Shown: one piece after another, positions 16,645 to 24,431 of the stretch | How positions within the stretch are numbered: position 1 is the stretch's first letter | Layout of the letters: each line of letters opens with the position of its first letter | Source: Actinomycetota bacterium | GTDB lineage: Bacteria > Actinomycetota > Geothermincolia > Geothermincolales > RBG-13-55-18 | Assembly (NCBI GenBank): GCA_003598015.1 | Contig: QZKE01000034.1 | Location: forward strand, 1 to 54,325 | Direction of reading: 5' to 3' | Length of the DNA stretch: 54,325 bases | Made by a program: the position numbers and the translations under genes | The notes under the pieces: generated by a model | The model's database searches: none | What the model saw: the letters and a program-made list of their open reading frames with translations, nothing else | What the model was told of the DNA's origin: nothing

Positions 16645-18518
16645 ATAGGTAGGCCCTCGCGGGCTGTCCCTGTCACACCACCGTGCGTACGGGTCCGTAC
16701 ACGGCGGTTCGGCAAGGTTAAGCGGAGCAGCGGGCCTCCAAGGAGATAAGTCCGAGCTCGGAGAAGAAAGCTTTCGGGAAGGCGGTGTTCATGCCGGGGC
16801 TTGCGCTCATGCGCCAGTGGCTGCGGGAAGAGCCGGCCGTGATAGCGGCCAGGTCCTTACCCAAGCCCCTGGCCCGCAGGCCGGCGTAGCGGGTGCGGCC
16901 CCGCTTCCACCCCTTCCAGATGAAGCAGCGCAACCTGCGCCTGATCCAGGAGTCAAGGTCCCGGAGCACCGAGCGCGTCTGGCAGAAGCCAAAGTAGCCT
17001 ATCCAGCCGCGCAGGTAGACGTTGAGATCGGCGATAACCCGCTCCAGGGATACCCCCCGGCTGCGGCGGGTGATCTCCTTTATCCGCCTGCGGAAGCGCT
17101 CCTTGGCTTTCTTGGAGATGCCCCGCTTGGTCTTCTCCCTCCCGACGATGCGGAAGGAGAGGAAGTCCCGCTCGTATGCCCGGGCCACCGCGCTCTTCTC
17201 GCTATTCACCCGCAGCTTGAGCCTCTTTTGGAGGAAGTTGGTCACCCCCTCCATCACCCGCAGGCCCGCCCGCTCCGATGCCACGTAGATGTTGCAGTCG
17301 TCGGCGTAGCGGACGAAGGAGTGTCCCCTCTTTTCCAGCTCGCGGTCCAGGTCATCTAAGTAGATGTTGGAGAGCAGCGGGGAGAGGGGTCCTCCCTGCG
17401 GGGTGCCCTGCTCGGGCGGGGAGGCAAGGCCTCCCTCCATCACCCCGGCCTTGAGGTAGGCCCGGATGAGCTTGAGCAGTGCCTTGTCGTCTATCCTGCG
17501 GGCCACCCTGGCCATGAGCGCGTCGTGGTTCACGTTGTCGAAGAAGCGCTCGATGTCTGTATCCACCACCCAGCTCTTCCCCTCCTCTATGTAGGATTGG
17601 GCCTTGGCCACGGCCTGGTGAGCCGAGCGGTGAGGCCGAAAGCCGTAGCTCCCCTCCGAGAAGTGGGGGTCGAAGACGGGGGTGAGCACCTGCAGGATGG
17701 CCTGCTGGATGAGGCGGTCGGCCACGGTAGGGATGCCCAGGTACCTATGGCCCCCGTCCGGCTTGGGTATCCCTACCCGCCTCACCGGCTGGGGCCGGTA
17801 GGTGCCTGCCAGTAGTTCCCCCTTCATCCTCTCCCAGTTCTGGTTGAGGTAGCGGGGAAGCTCAGCGGTGGTCATCCCGTCTGTGCCGGGTGCTCCCGCG
17901 TTGGCCATGACCCTCTTCAGTGCCTTCTTCATGTTCTCAGGGCTTGTGATCACCTCCATGAGTCCCTCTGCCTTGGCCGGGCGTTCGGTGCTGCGCTCCG
18001 CCGGGGGCGGTTCGGTCCCTTCGGGCGAGGGGTTGCGGGCTTCACCCTCCCCTGCCTCGCCGAAGGCCAGTTGTGCGTGGTTTTTCCGCCGCTTGCCGTC
18101 CTGCGAGTCACGCATCCTACTTGCCACTCCTTGCCGTTCGGCCCTTCAGTGGACGAAAAGTCCTCCTACTACGGCCTCTGCTGACTCCTGCGCCGCGGTC
18201 AGGGTCCCTCGCGGTTCCCTCAGTCTCCCTTTGGGGGACACGGCGCAGGCCTCCCGGGGTAAGTCCGGCCGCCTTCCCCGCACACCCGCCGGATCTACGC
18301 CCGTGGCCCTTGACGGATATGGACTTCGCGATCACTTGCTCGCTCGTCCGGCCACGGGAGCCTCGTATCCGGTTTCTGTTCGTCGGGTCGCGGTTTTGCT
18401 CTTGCGCTTCCTTCAGACAACACCTCACGATGCTGCCCTTGCGCTTCGCTAGTCCTTCACCTCCGTCAGGTTGGACAGGGGACTTTCACCCCCAAGCTGT
18501 CGAACATGCCCGGCACAC
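16645..18518 (-). mobile_element. Group II intron, class C, inserted antisense between tRNA-Val and its terminator
   Basis: Read on the minus strand the element starts GTGTGCC at 18518 and ends CCTACCTAT at 16645, the expected GTGYG and AY boundaries. GGTGAAAGTCCC (18479-18490, complement), typical of domain I, lies near the 5' end. A domain V-like hairpin with CCGTGTAC/GTACGCACGG lies at about 16674-16710. It encodes a maturase. Removing it joins ...CGCCCACCAGATCGAC to AAGCAATAGAAGCC..., which matches the tRNA-plus-terminator remnant at 20731-20775 apart from five extra bases. The 5' exon contains a perfect GC hairpin, the known target type for class IIC introns. Length is 1,874 bp. Confidence 0.88.
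16718..18115 (-). CDS. ltrA: Group II intron reverse transcriptase/maturase (class C type)
   Basis: This 465-aa intron-encoded protein has the reverse-transcriptase blocks: RRVGIPKPDGGHRYLGIPT, LIQQAILQVL, SYGFRPHRSAHQAV, DTDIERFFDNVNHD, GTPQGGPLSPLLSNIYLDDL and the catalytic VRYADDCNIYV. A maturase domain X follows (LRGWIGYFGFCQT). There is no HNH endonuclease, which is typical of class C introns such as GsI-IIC. It splices the intron RNA and copies it into DNA targets. The ATG at 18115 has AAGGAG about 11 bases upstream; a GTG at 18127 is also in frame. All motifs look intact, so it may be active. Confidence 0.93.
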   Translation of the reverse strand: MRDSQDGKRRKNHAQLAFGEAGEGEARNPSPEGTEPPPAERSTERPAKAEGLMEVITSPENMKKALKRVMANAGAPGTDGMTTAELPRYLNQNWERMKGELLAGTYRPQPVRRVGIPKPDGGHRYLGIPTVADRLIQQAILQVLTPVFDPHFSEGSYGFRPHRSAHQAVAKAQSYIEEGKSWVVDTDIERFFDNVNHDALMARVARRIDDKALLKLIRAYLKAGVMEGGLASPPEQGTPQGGPLSPLLSNIYLDDLDRELEKRGHSFVRYADDCNIYVASERAGLRVMEGVTNFLQKRLKLRVNSEKSAVARAYERDFLSFRIVGREKTKRGISKKAKERFRRRIKEITRRSRGVSLERVIADLNVYLRGWIGYFGFCQTRSVLRDLDSWIRRRLRCFIWKGWKRGRTRYAGLRARGLGKDLAAITAGSSRSHWRMSASPGMNTAFPKAFFSELGLISLEARCSA

Positions 18519-18527
18519 AAGCAATAG

Positions 18528-18551
18528 AAGCCGGGCATCCGCCCGGCTTTT
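18528..18551 (+). terminator. Displaced tRNA-Val terminator (5' exon hairpin of the intron)
   Basis: AAGCCGGGC-ATCC-GCCCGGCTT followed by TTTTC forms a perfect 9-bp stem with a T-run on the plus strand. It was originally next to the tRNA and is now separated from it by the 1.9-kb intron. Near-copies lie at 20751-20775 and, decayed, around 25712-25735. Confidence 0.8.
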
Positions 18552-18652
18552 CTCGCTTGAATCGCCTTAGTGCCGAGACATTAGGGGGAGAAGGCTTGTA
18601 AGGCTTCTGCGCAACCAAACCCTACGCTGTAAACGCAGGAGAAGTTGAATAT

Positions 18653-19492
18653 TCAATCCGTCACTTCTTCGTACGGTTCTACGCCTAATTCATCGAGAAG
18701 AGAGTTGACTCTCTCGTAGGCATCTCTTATCAGAAGTTGTCTCTCGCCGCTGTCAGTAGCTAGAAGGAAATCTGCATAGGCTGCCGGCCCAAGCCCATCT
18801 ATTTCCTTGAATTTCGCCCGTATTTTCTGTAGTCCCTCTAGGACCAATCGGTTTCCCAGATGCGGCTTCAAAACCCCCGCAAACTCATACAGCCCACCTG
18901 GATAATTCCTAATTGTATAGCATATGTCATAAGAGTCTTTTTCATCATATCTATCCCAAATCGCCATTCCTTTCATCGCCAAGAAGGGCACTATGCCTGC
19001 TACCTTGAGAGAGACTTCATTCTCAGCCCCATTCGGCAACTCGCCCTTTATGGTAAGTTTAATGAAATCGTCAAAGACAAGGTCGCCAGCTCTCGCTTTT
19101 CTTGCCCGGAGGTCTTGGACTTTCTGGTGTCTTCTGCTTCTGCCTGTCCCTCCGTATTCCCCCGCAAGGAAATCGACTTCGACCTCCATATCATCATCCA
19201 ACTTACGGAAGAACTTGTATGGTTGATTATCATCTTGACGATATCCTCGCTCTAATAGCAGCCTGACAATTGTCTCATATGTTGTATTCGGGATATTATG
19301 GAAGTCAACTGCAAGATCTACATCCGTGGTACCGATGTGCTGCTCTCCAGCTCCCTCAAGAGTTAGCTTGGCAACCCAACCACCAACCAACACGAGATTA
19401 TCGCGATATTCTCCCAGTATCGTCAATAATTCTATCAATACCGAGAAGCACCTCCGAACGCTGTATTCATCATAGTCTTCTATGTCTGCCAT
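18653..19492 (-). CDS. AbiEii/AbiGii-like nucleotidyltransferase (toxin component)
   Basis: This 279-aa protein has the nucleotidyltransferase fold signature: LVLVGGWVAKL (GG at 37-38), then TTDVDLAVD with Asp57 and Asp59. The third acidic site is probably in DMEVEVDFLAG. The C-terminal half has AMKGMAIWDRYDEKDSYDI, where the Lys...KD...D pattern matches AbiEii-type toxins. In the family, AbiEii transfers nucleotides to essential RNA and is neutralised by AbiEi. The start overlaps the 3' end of the AbiEi-like gene by 13 bases. The DNA is much more AT-rich than the surroundings, with A/T-ending codons, a sign of transfer. Function as phage defence is inferred. Confidence 0.8.
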   Translation of the reverse strand: MADIEDYDEYSVRRCFSVLIELLTILGEYRDNLVLVGGWVAKLTLEGAGEQHIGTTDVDLAVDFHNIPNTTYETIVRLLLERGYRQDDNQPYKFFRKLDDDMEVEVDFLAGEYGGTGRSRRHQKVQDLRARKARAGDLVFDDFIKLTIKGELPNGAENEVSLKVAGIVPFLAMKGMAIWDRYDEKDSYDICYTIRNYPGGLYEFAGVLKPHLGNRLVLEGLQKIRAKFKEIDGLGPAAYADFLLATDSGERQLLIRDAYERVNSLLDELGVEPYEEVTD

Positions 19493-20601
19493 TCTTTCTT
19501 GATCCTCCGTTCAAGCAGGAATTCGCCCGCATCTTTCCCCCGCTGTTTATAACCCCGTAGATCGAGATATAGTTGAATATCTGAGACGATATTCAGGTTA
19601 TCAACCTTCTGGACCCCATAAAACACTCCCTCATCATAGGGGATCATCAGAGTAACGTTTTCTCCTGAATCAACTTCCTTTAGGTCTAAATCAACTTCGT
19701 TAAGGCCTAGATACGAAGCCGCAGGTTCAAGCGGTTTCTCTATGTATATATAGGACCTCGCTGCACCTCTTATGAAATGAGTTAGGCGAGCATCAGCCGA
19801 TGTGAGTGTAAGAGCGCATCTAACCCCGCTATTTCCACAGAAAGATGCTATATCCTCTTCAACCTGCCTTGGATCTTCGAGCGAATAGTAGTTAAAGAGC
19901 TCGTTATTTTTATAGCTATAGTTTTCTGCCCAATCCTTGAGTAATTTCTCCGGATCAGTCAGCCGAATCTTCTTCTGCCTTTGTCCAGGTACTTCCTCCA
20001 CGTATTCGTAATCCAGAAGACGCTGCTTTACATTGGAGGCTTTCCCTAAGCTTACCTTTGCCTCCTCGGCCATGTCTTTCACATACCATTCCTGGTTTGG
20101 ATTTCCTAAAAGAACCCTGAGTACCCTAGTGGATTTCGGAGAGAACAGGTTTCTTAGCGGCCTGGTACTGACAAATGGATTAGGTTGACCCTCGGTCTTG
20201 ATGAACACGTTTTCGAAATTGAGAAGCGAATTCCCGGCGAGGTCAATATAGCCTATGCCATACTCGCGGCATATTTTCATTGATGCTTCAGAAAGATATG
20301 GTGCACCGAGGACACAATACGAATTCCGTAGCGTGCCACAGAGATCACTCATGTTTAAAGCAGCCGAACGAACGAAACGAGGCTGGGCATTGGTCTTTAT
20401 CTCAAACAGGAGATCGATAATCTTTCCGGAAGCTGGTCTAACCCTTATCGCGAAATCGGGACGGAAGAACCCGACTACGGTGTTTTCATTATCGATGGAT
20501 GACGGTTCTTCAACTACCCGGATGACCTCCAAAAAACCAGTCTCGCTGAAAATCTCTTTGGTTTTTTTCAGGATTTTATCCCTTACTTCTTTTTCTTTCA
20601 T
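19480..20601 (-). CDS. AbiEi-like winged-helix protein (antitoxin/regulator component)
   Basis: This 373-aa protein is the first gene of the pair. A central winged-helix stretch (about residues 150-205) reads FSPKSTRVLRVLLGNPNQEW, KDMAEEAKVSLGKASNVKQR and LLDYEYVEEV. The N-terminal part has a restriction-endonuclease-like look (DFAIRVRP, DLLFEIKT), and the C-terminal part resembles the AbiEi C-terminal domain. AbiEi proteins bind inverted repeats in their own promoter. A perfect 23-bp palindrome lies just upstream at 20622-20644. The AT-rich composition matches its partner. The long N-terminal nuclease-like segment is not in classical AbiEi and is worth noting. Confidence 0.72.
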   Translation of the reverse strand: MKEKEVRDKILKKTKEIFSETGFLEVIRVVEEPSSIDNENTVVGFFRPDFAIRVRPASGKIIDLLFEIKTNAQPRFVRSAALNMSDLCGTLRNSYCVLGAPYLSEASMKICREYGIGYIDLAGNSLLNFENVFIKTEGQPNPFVSTRPLRNLFSPKSTRVLRVLLGNPNQEWYVKDMAEEAKVSLGKASNVKQRLLDYEYVEEVPGQRQKKIRLTDPEKLLKDWAENYSYKNNELFNYYSLEDPRQVEEDIASFCGNSGVRCALTLTSADARLTHFIRGAARSYIYIEKPLEPAASYLGLNEVDLDLKEVDSGENVTLMIPYDEGVFYGVQKVDNLNIVSDIQLYLDLRGYKQRGKDAGEFLLERRIKKEWQT

Positions 20602-20621
20602 TAAGTTTCACCTAATTTGCT

Positions 20622-20644
20622 AGTTTCAGCATTATGCTGAAACT
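20622..20644. promoter_or_regulatory. Palindromic operator upstream of the AbiE-like pair
   Basis: AGTTTCAGCAT-T-ATGCTGAAACT is a perfect 11-bp inverted repeat around one base. Extra half-sites AGTTTCA (20604-20610) and ACTGAAA (20654-20660) flank it. It lies about 20-40 bases before the start of the winged-helix gene, where autorepressor sites of AbiEi-type systems sit. Confidence 0.7.
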
Positions 20645-20711
20645 ATATCATATACTGAAATATCAAGCAAGGCGTCTCTATCCAGCCTTATCAAGGATTA
20701 CAAGAGGGGTA

Positions 20712-20775
20712 AGGTCTTCCAAGGGCCTTAACGCCCACCAGAGCAATAGAAGCCGGGTGCCCGCCCGGCTTTTTT
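20712..20775 (+). repeat. tRNA-Val 3' end plus terminator remnant, copy 2 (att-like)
   Basis: Bases 20726-20742 repeat the last 17 bases around the tRNA-Val 3' end exactly (CCTTAACGCCCACCAGA). They are followed by GCAATAGAAGCCGGG, a hairpin AGCCGGG/CCCGGCT and a run of T, as at the tRNA itself. A longer block, 20712-20741, recurs at 22754-22783. It closes the cassette holding the AbiE-like pair. Confidence 0.8.
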
Positions 20776-20945
20776 CCTCAGCTTGACCTGCTTACAGTAT
20801 AAGTACTCAACAGCTTTTCGGGTTATTGAACTTACCAAAGAGGCAAAGCTTTAATTCAGGGGCCTTTTCACTGTGGTTTGAATCTGTAGCATGTTCTCTT
20901 CGCTCAAAACTCAAAGATACCCGGAACATTGCCGATGAGTAACGC
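20776..20945. other. Leader region before the amidohydrolase
   Basis: There is no supported gene in this stretch. It is moderately AT-rich and must contain the promoter of the amidohydrolase; I cannot pick a clear -35/-10 pair. Confidence 0.4.
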
Positions 20946-20959
20946 GAGGAGGGATAGTA

Positions 20960-22711
20960 GTGGGACTTAATCCCAGTTCCTGGCCCATTCTCGCGCCGCG
21001 TTTCGATAGGAAGGGTTCCGATCCCGCGGACCTGGTGATCGCCAACGCCAGGATACTGACCTGCAATGTCTCGAACCCAAGGGCAAGCGCCGTGGCCGTG
21101 AAGGACGGGCGGATAGCCTTCGTGGGCGGGATCAAGGGTGTTTCCGACCATGTCGGTCCCGGTACCGTCGTGATCAACGGCAAGGGCAGGATACTCACCC
21201 CCGGCTTCGTCGACAACCATTGCCACGTGCTCTGGATAGGGGGCCTGACCGGACTCATGACCACGGAGCTCTTCTTCTGCGAATCCGCCGAGGAGATCAA
21301 GGAGATCGTCCTCAGGCAAGCCGCGGAACACCCCGACTCGCTGATGGTCCTCGCCCAGGGCTGGAAACCCCACGTCCTCCCGCAGGGCGTCTCCAGGCTG
21401 GAGCTACTCGATTCCTGGATAGGAGACCGGGCCGTCGCGCTCATGTCCTACATGGCAGACGGATGGGTCAACTCGAAGATGCTGGAACTTATGGAGGAGA
21501 GAAATCCCGCCGCCTTCGAGCGGCTCGAGCCCGAGAAGGACGACAGCGGCGCCTACAACGGTCTGCTCAGGCAGTTCCACGCTTTTAACCCCCTGGATTT
21601 CGTCTCCATCGAGGAGTTGGGCAAGGGGGCGAAGGAGATGATGTTCCAGGCGATGGGCCGCACCCTGGACGAAGCCCTCTCGGTGGGGGTGACCACCATG
21701 GACGATGTTCAGAATTACAAGGCTTTCATACCCTTGATACTCGAGTTCAGAGACCGTGGCGGGTTAGACAAGGTGAGGGCCAGATGCGGCTACTACGTGC
21801 CGAACACGGTCCTGGACGACGAGGACGCCTTCGTCGAGGACCTGGCCTGGTGGAAGGAGGTCGGGGAGAGCGAGTCGGACGAGCACCTGGTAATGGGCAG
21901 GTCGGTCAAACTCTATATCGATGGAGTGGCGTCCAACCGCACCACGCTGTTCTTCGAGCCCTACGCCGATGACCCGAATGAATATGGTGAAGCCGTCTGG
22001 ACGCAGGAAGGGTTCGACAGGGTGGTGGAGATCGTGGACTCGATGGACCTCCAGGCCTGTACCCACTGTGTCGGGGACGCGGGTATAAACCGGGTGATCA
22101 ACACCTATGAGCGTGCTTATAAGCTGCGACCCGGCAGGGACCAGCGCCACAGGGCGGACCACTGCAGTGGTCCGACGAGAGAGGACATCGAGAGGCTCGG
22201 CAAGCTGGGGGTGTACGCCGCCATGCAGCCGACCCATTTCTTCGGGGACGAGACGGTGGAGAAGGCCTATGGGCTGAAGAGGTTGCAGTTGTTCCAGCCG
22301 TGGAGGTCCATGGAAAAGGCCGGGGTCGAGATGTCGTTCGGGAGCGACTGGTGCGCCGGACCCATCAATCCCGTATACGGCTTGCTTGTCGCGGGTACAC
22401 GTATGAACTACCGCTTCAAGCGGAACTGGGGTCCAAGGGAGAGGATCGAGATCGAGGACGCCATAAGGCACTGGACCCTGGATTCCGCGAAAGCGCTCAA
22501 GATGGAGGACGATATCGGCTCGATCGAGGTGGGTAAGTACGGAGACATGGTCCTCTGGAACCATAACCCGCTCAAGCTGAATTCCCTGTGGTTCCTCCTC
22601 ACGCACAGGCTGGAGTTGGGCGCCATGGAGGATTTCGTCGACATGACCATCGTGGGCGGCAGGCCCGTATATCGGCAAGAGGGATCGGGGGAGCAGAGCA
22701 CCCTTGGCTAG
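20960..22711 (+). CDS. Metal-dependent amidohydrolase (YtcJ/amidohydrolase-3 family)
   Basis: This 583-aa hydrolase opens with the small beta-sandwich part (DLVIANARILTCN, AVAVKDGRIAFVGG) and the metal-binding HxH in LTPGFVDNHCHVLW. Later metal-site candidates are in LQACTHCVGDAGINR (His) and RHRADHCSG; FGSDWCAGPINP carries the conserved Asp. The C terminus returns to the sandwich (IGSIEVGKYGDMVLW). YtcJ-type enzymes hydrolyse amides or related bonds; the substrate is unknown. The start is GTG 20960, behind a GAGGAGGG site. It is the only gene in a cassette bounded by two tRNA-Val remnants. Confidence 0.88.
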   Translation: MGLNPSSWPILAPRFDRKGSDPADLVIANARILTCNVSNPRASAVAVKDGRIAFVGGIKGVSDHVGPGTVVINGKGRILTPGFVDNHCHVLWIGGLTGLMTTELFFCESAEEIKEIVLRQAAEHPDSLMVLAQGWKPHVLPQGVSRLELLDSWIGDRAVALMSYMADGWVNSKMLELMEERNPAAFERLEPEKDDSGAYNGLLRQFHAFNPLDFVSIEELGKGAKEMMFQAMGRTLDEALSVGVTTMDDVQNYKAFIPLILEFRDRGGLDKVRARCGYYVPNTVLDDEDAFVEDLAWWKEVGESESDEHLVMGRSVKLYIDGVASNRTTLFFEPYADDPNEYGEAVWTQEGFDRVVEIVDSMDLQACTHCVGDAGINRVINTYERAYKLRPGRDQRHRADHCSGPTREDIERLGKLGVYAAMQPTHFFGDETVEKAYGLKRLQLFQPWRSMEKAGVEMSFGSDWCAGPINPVYGLLVAGTRMNYRFKRNWGPRERIEIEDAIRHWTLDSAKALKMEDDIGSIEVGKYGDMVLWNHNPLKLNSLWFLLTHRLELGAMEDFVDMTIVGGRPVYRQEGSGEQSTLG

Positions 22712-22753
22712 TCCTTGTCCCTGAAGAATCCGGGAATGATGACAAGTGGGGAT

Positions 22754-22790
22754 AGGTCTTCCAAGGGCCTTAACGCCCACCAGCAATAGG
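22754..22790 (+). repeat. tRNA-Val 3' end remnant, copy 3 (att-like)
   Basis: AGGTCTTCCAAGGGCCTTAA and the following CGCCCACCAG are identical over 30 bases to 20712-20741, then AGCAATAG with a two-base deletion. The terminator part is decayed to a short imperfect hairpin (AGGGGTC-TTCG-GAGCCCT at about 22788-22806). Confidence 0.78.
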
Positions 22791-22874
22791 GGTCTTCGGA
22801 GCCCTTATATAATGTTGTGAAGCCTGCTGGAACCACAATATGGGAAGTGACCAACCAGCGAGGTTTCGACTGAG

Positions 22875-24431
22875 TTAATGACCACTGTCTCTTTCAAGCA
22901 TGGTCATGGCCATGTGGTTGGCGAGGAATTCGTCGCCCTCCGCTCGCAAAGCAAGGGCCTCCCTCCAACCGCTGTAAAGTCTCTCGTACCTGGTGGTGTC
23001 AGCTCCAGGCTGATGCTCCCTGGCGATGCTGAACAGGCGATCTGCTCCCTCTTCTATGCTTGCGAACTGGCCCGCTCCCACCCCCGCGCAGATAGCCGCG
23101 CCCAGCGCCGAGACCTCCGGTGTAGAAGGCACAATGATCCGCTTGCCGGTCACATCGCTCACCATCTGTGTCCACAAGGCGCTCCTGGACATACCGCCCG
23201 CTACGGTGACAGCCGTGGCGCGGGAACCCTCGACCTCCACCACCTGCTCCAGGTTGGCGCGGAGCGAATAGGCAATCCCCTCGATCAGCGCCCTGGCTAT
23301 ATGGCGGCGGCAGCTCATGGCGTCAGGGGTGACCATGTGGGACATGGTCAGGTTTCCCAACAGGATGTTGATGGTCCTGGCGTCGAATACGCGCGCTCCG
23401 AAGGTGGAATAGATGCCCTCTCCCCCCGGCTCAGACGCGCCACTCTCCTCAAACATCGTCCCTATGGGATCGTCGCTGCCGGGATAAAGGATAACAGAGA
23501 GCCATTCCAGGACCTTTCCCGTGAGCATGCCGTTGCTCTCCAATACGTAGAGCTCCGGCACCGCATGCCGTCCGCTCCACAGCCGGCCTTCGCCATCCAA
23601 GAGATAGTCGCCAGTTACAAGCTGAACCGGCATTCCGGTGCCGGCCATCACGCCTATATCGCCTTCCCTCACGCATCCCGCTCCGAGCAATCCGCTCTGG
23701 GTGTCGGCACCTCCGGCCGCCACGGGTATACCCGGCGCAAGCCCGAGATGCGCCGCCGCCTCGGCGCTGAGGTTCCCGACCTGACCGCCGGCATCCATTG
23801 TTGCCGGAAAAACCTCAGCCGGCAGTCCAAGCGATTCGATAAGCCCGAAGTCCCAATCGCCTGTGCGATGATCGAAAAGGAGTGTCTCGCCTGCCTGCGA
23901 CCTCTCCGCGAAAAGGCCTCCCGACAGACGGTATGCTACCCAATCGGACAGGCTTGCCACCCGCCATGACCGCTCCAACAGCTCCGGAGCATGCTCCTTC
24001 AACCACATCAGCCTGCTGCCCATGAAGATCGGGCTGGGCCAGTGGCCCCCCGCCTCGTAGACCTCTTTTCCCCGCTCCGACCCCAAGGCCAGAGCCTCTC
24101 CCAGGGCGCGAGCGTCCTGGTTGGGCACAGCGAAGAGGGCTCGGCCGTCGCGGTCGAGAAGTACCGTGGTATTGCGCATGCTGGTAGCCGCCAGACCCAG
24201 CACCTCCCCGGGCCCGGCTGCCGATTCCTCCATGACCTCGCGGGACGCTTCACCCAGCTTGAACCACATGTCTTCCAGGTCCATGTCGTATCCCAGTCCG
24301 GCGGTGCCGGGTGCCACCATGTAGGCCCAGTTCCTCTTCGCAACATAGATGTCATGCGAGTCCAGGTCTATCAGCAGACATCTCCCGGAGCCATTGCCCA
24401 GGTCGAAGGCCATCAGAAACCGCTTACGCAT
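22875..24431 (-). CDS. FGGY-family carbohydrate kinase
   Basis: This 518-aa kinase has the two-lobed actin-like fold: the N-terminal phosphate loop FLMAFDLGNGSGRCLLIDL, a substrate region near WLKEHAPELLERSWRVASLS and DWVAYRLSGG, a second phosphate-binding region GIPVAAGGADTQSGLLGAG, and the late adenosine motif AVTVAGGMSRSALWTQMVSD with PEVSALGAAICAG. It resembles xylulokinase or sugar-alcohol kinases, but specificity is not readable. The start overlaps the stop of the UROD-like gene by 8 bases, so translation is coupled. Confidence 0.9.
   Translation of the reverse strand: MRKRFLMAFDLGNGSGRCLLIDLDSHDIYVAKRNWAYMVAPGTAGLGYDMDLEDMWFKLGEASREVMEESAAGPGEVLGLAATSMRNTTVLLDRDGRALFAVPNQDARALGEALALGSERGKEVYEAGGHWPSPIFMGSRLMWLKEHAPELLERSWRVASLSDWVAYRLSGGLFAERSQAGETLLFDHRTGDWDFGLIESLGLPAEVFPATMDAGGQVGNLSAEAAAHLGLAPGIPVAAGGADTQSGLLGAGCVREGDIGVMAGTGMPVQLVTGDYLLDGEGRLWSGRHAVPELYVLESNGMLTGKVLEWLSVILYPGSDDPIGTMFEESGASEPGGEGIYSTFGARVFDARTINILLGNLTMSHMVTPDAMSCRRHIARALIEGIAYSLRANLEQVVEVEGSRATAVTVAGGMSRSALWTQMVSDVTGKRIIVPSTPEVSALGAAICAGVGAGQFASIEEGADRLFSIAREHQPGADTTRYERLYSGWREALALRAEGDEFLANHMAMTMLERDSGH

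Noticed and set aside
16718..18115. Reverse transcriptase considered as a retron or DGR
   Set aside because: The RT has a maturase domain and is bounded by group II intron ends; no template/variable repeat pair or msr-msd structure was seen.
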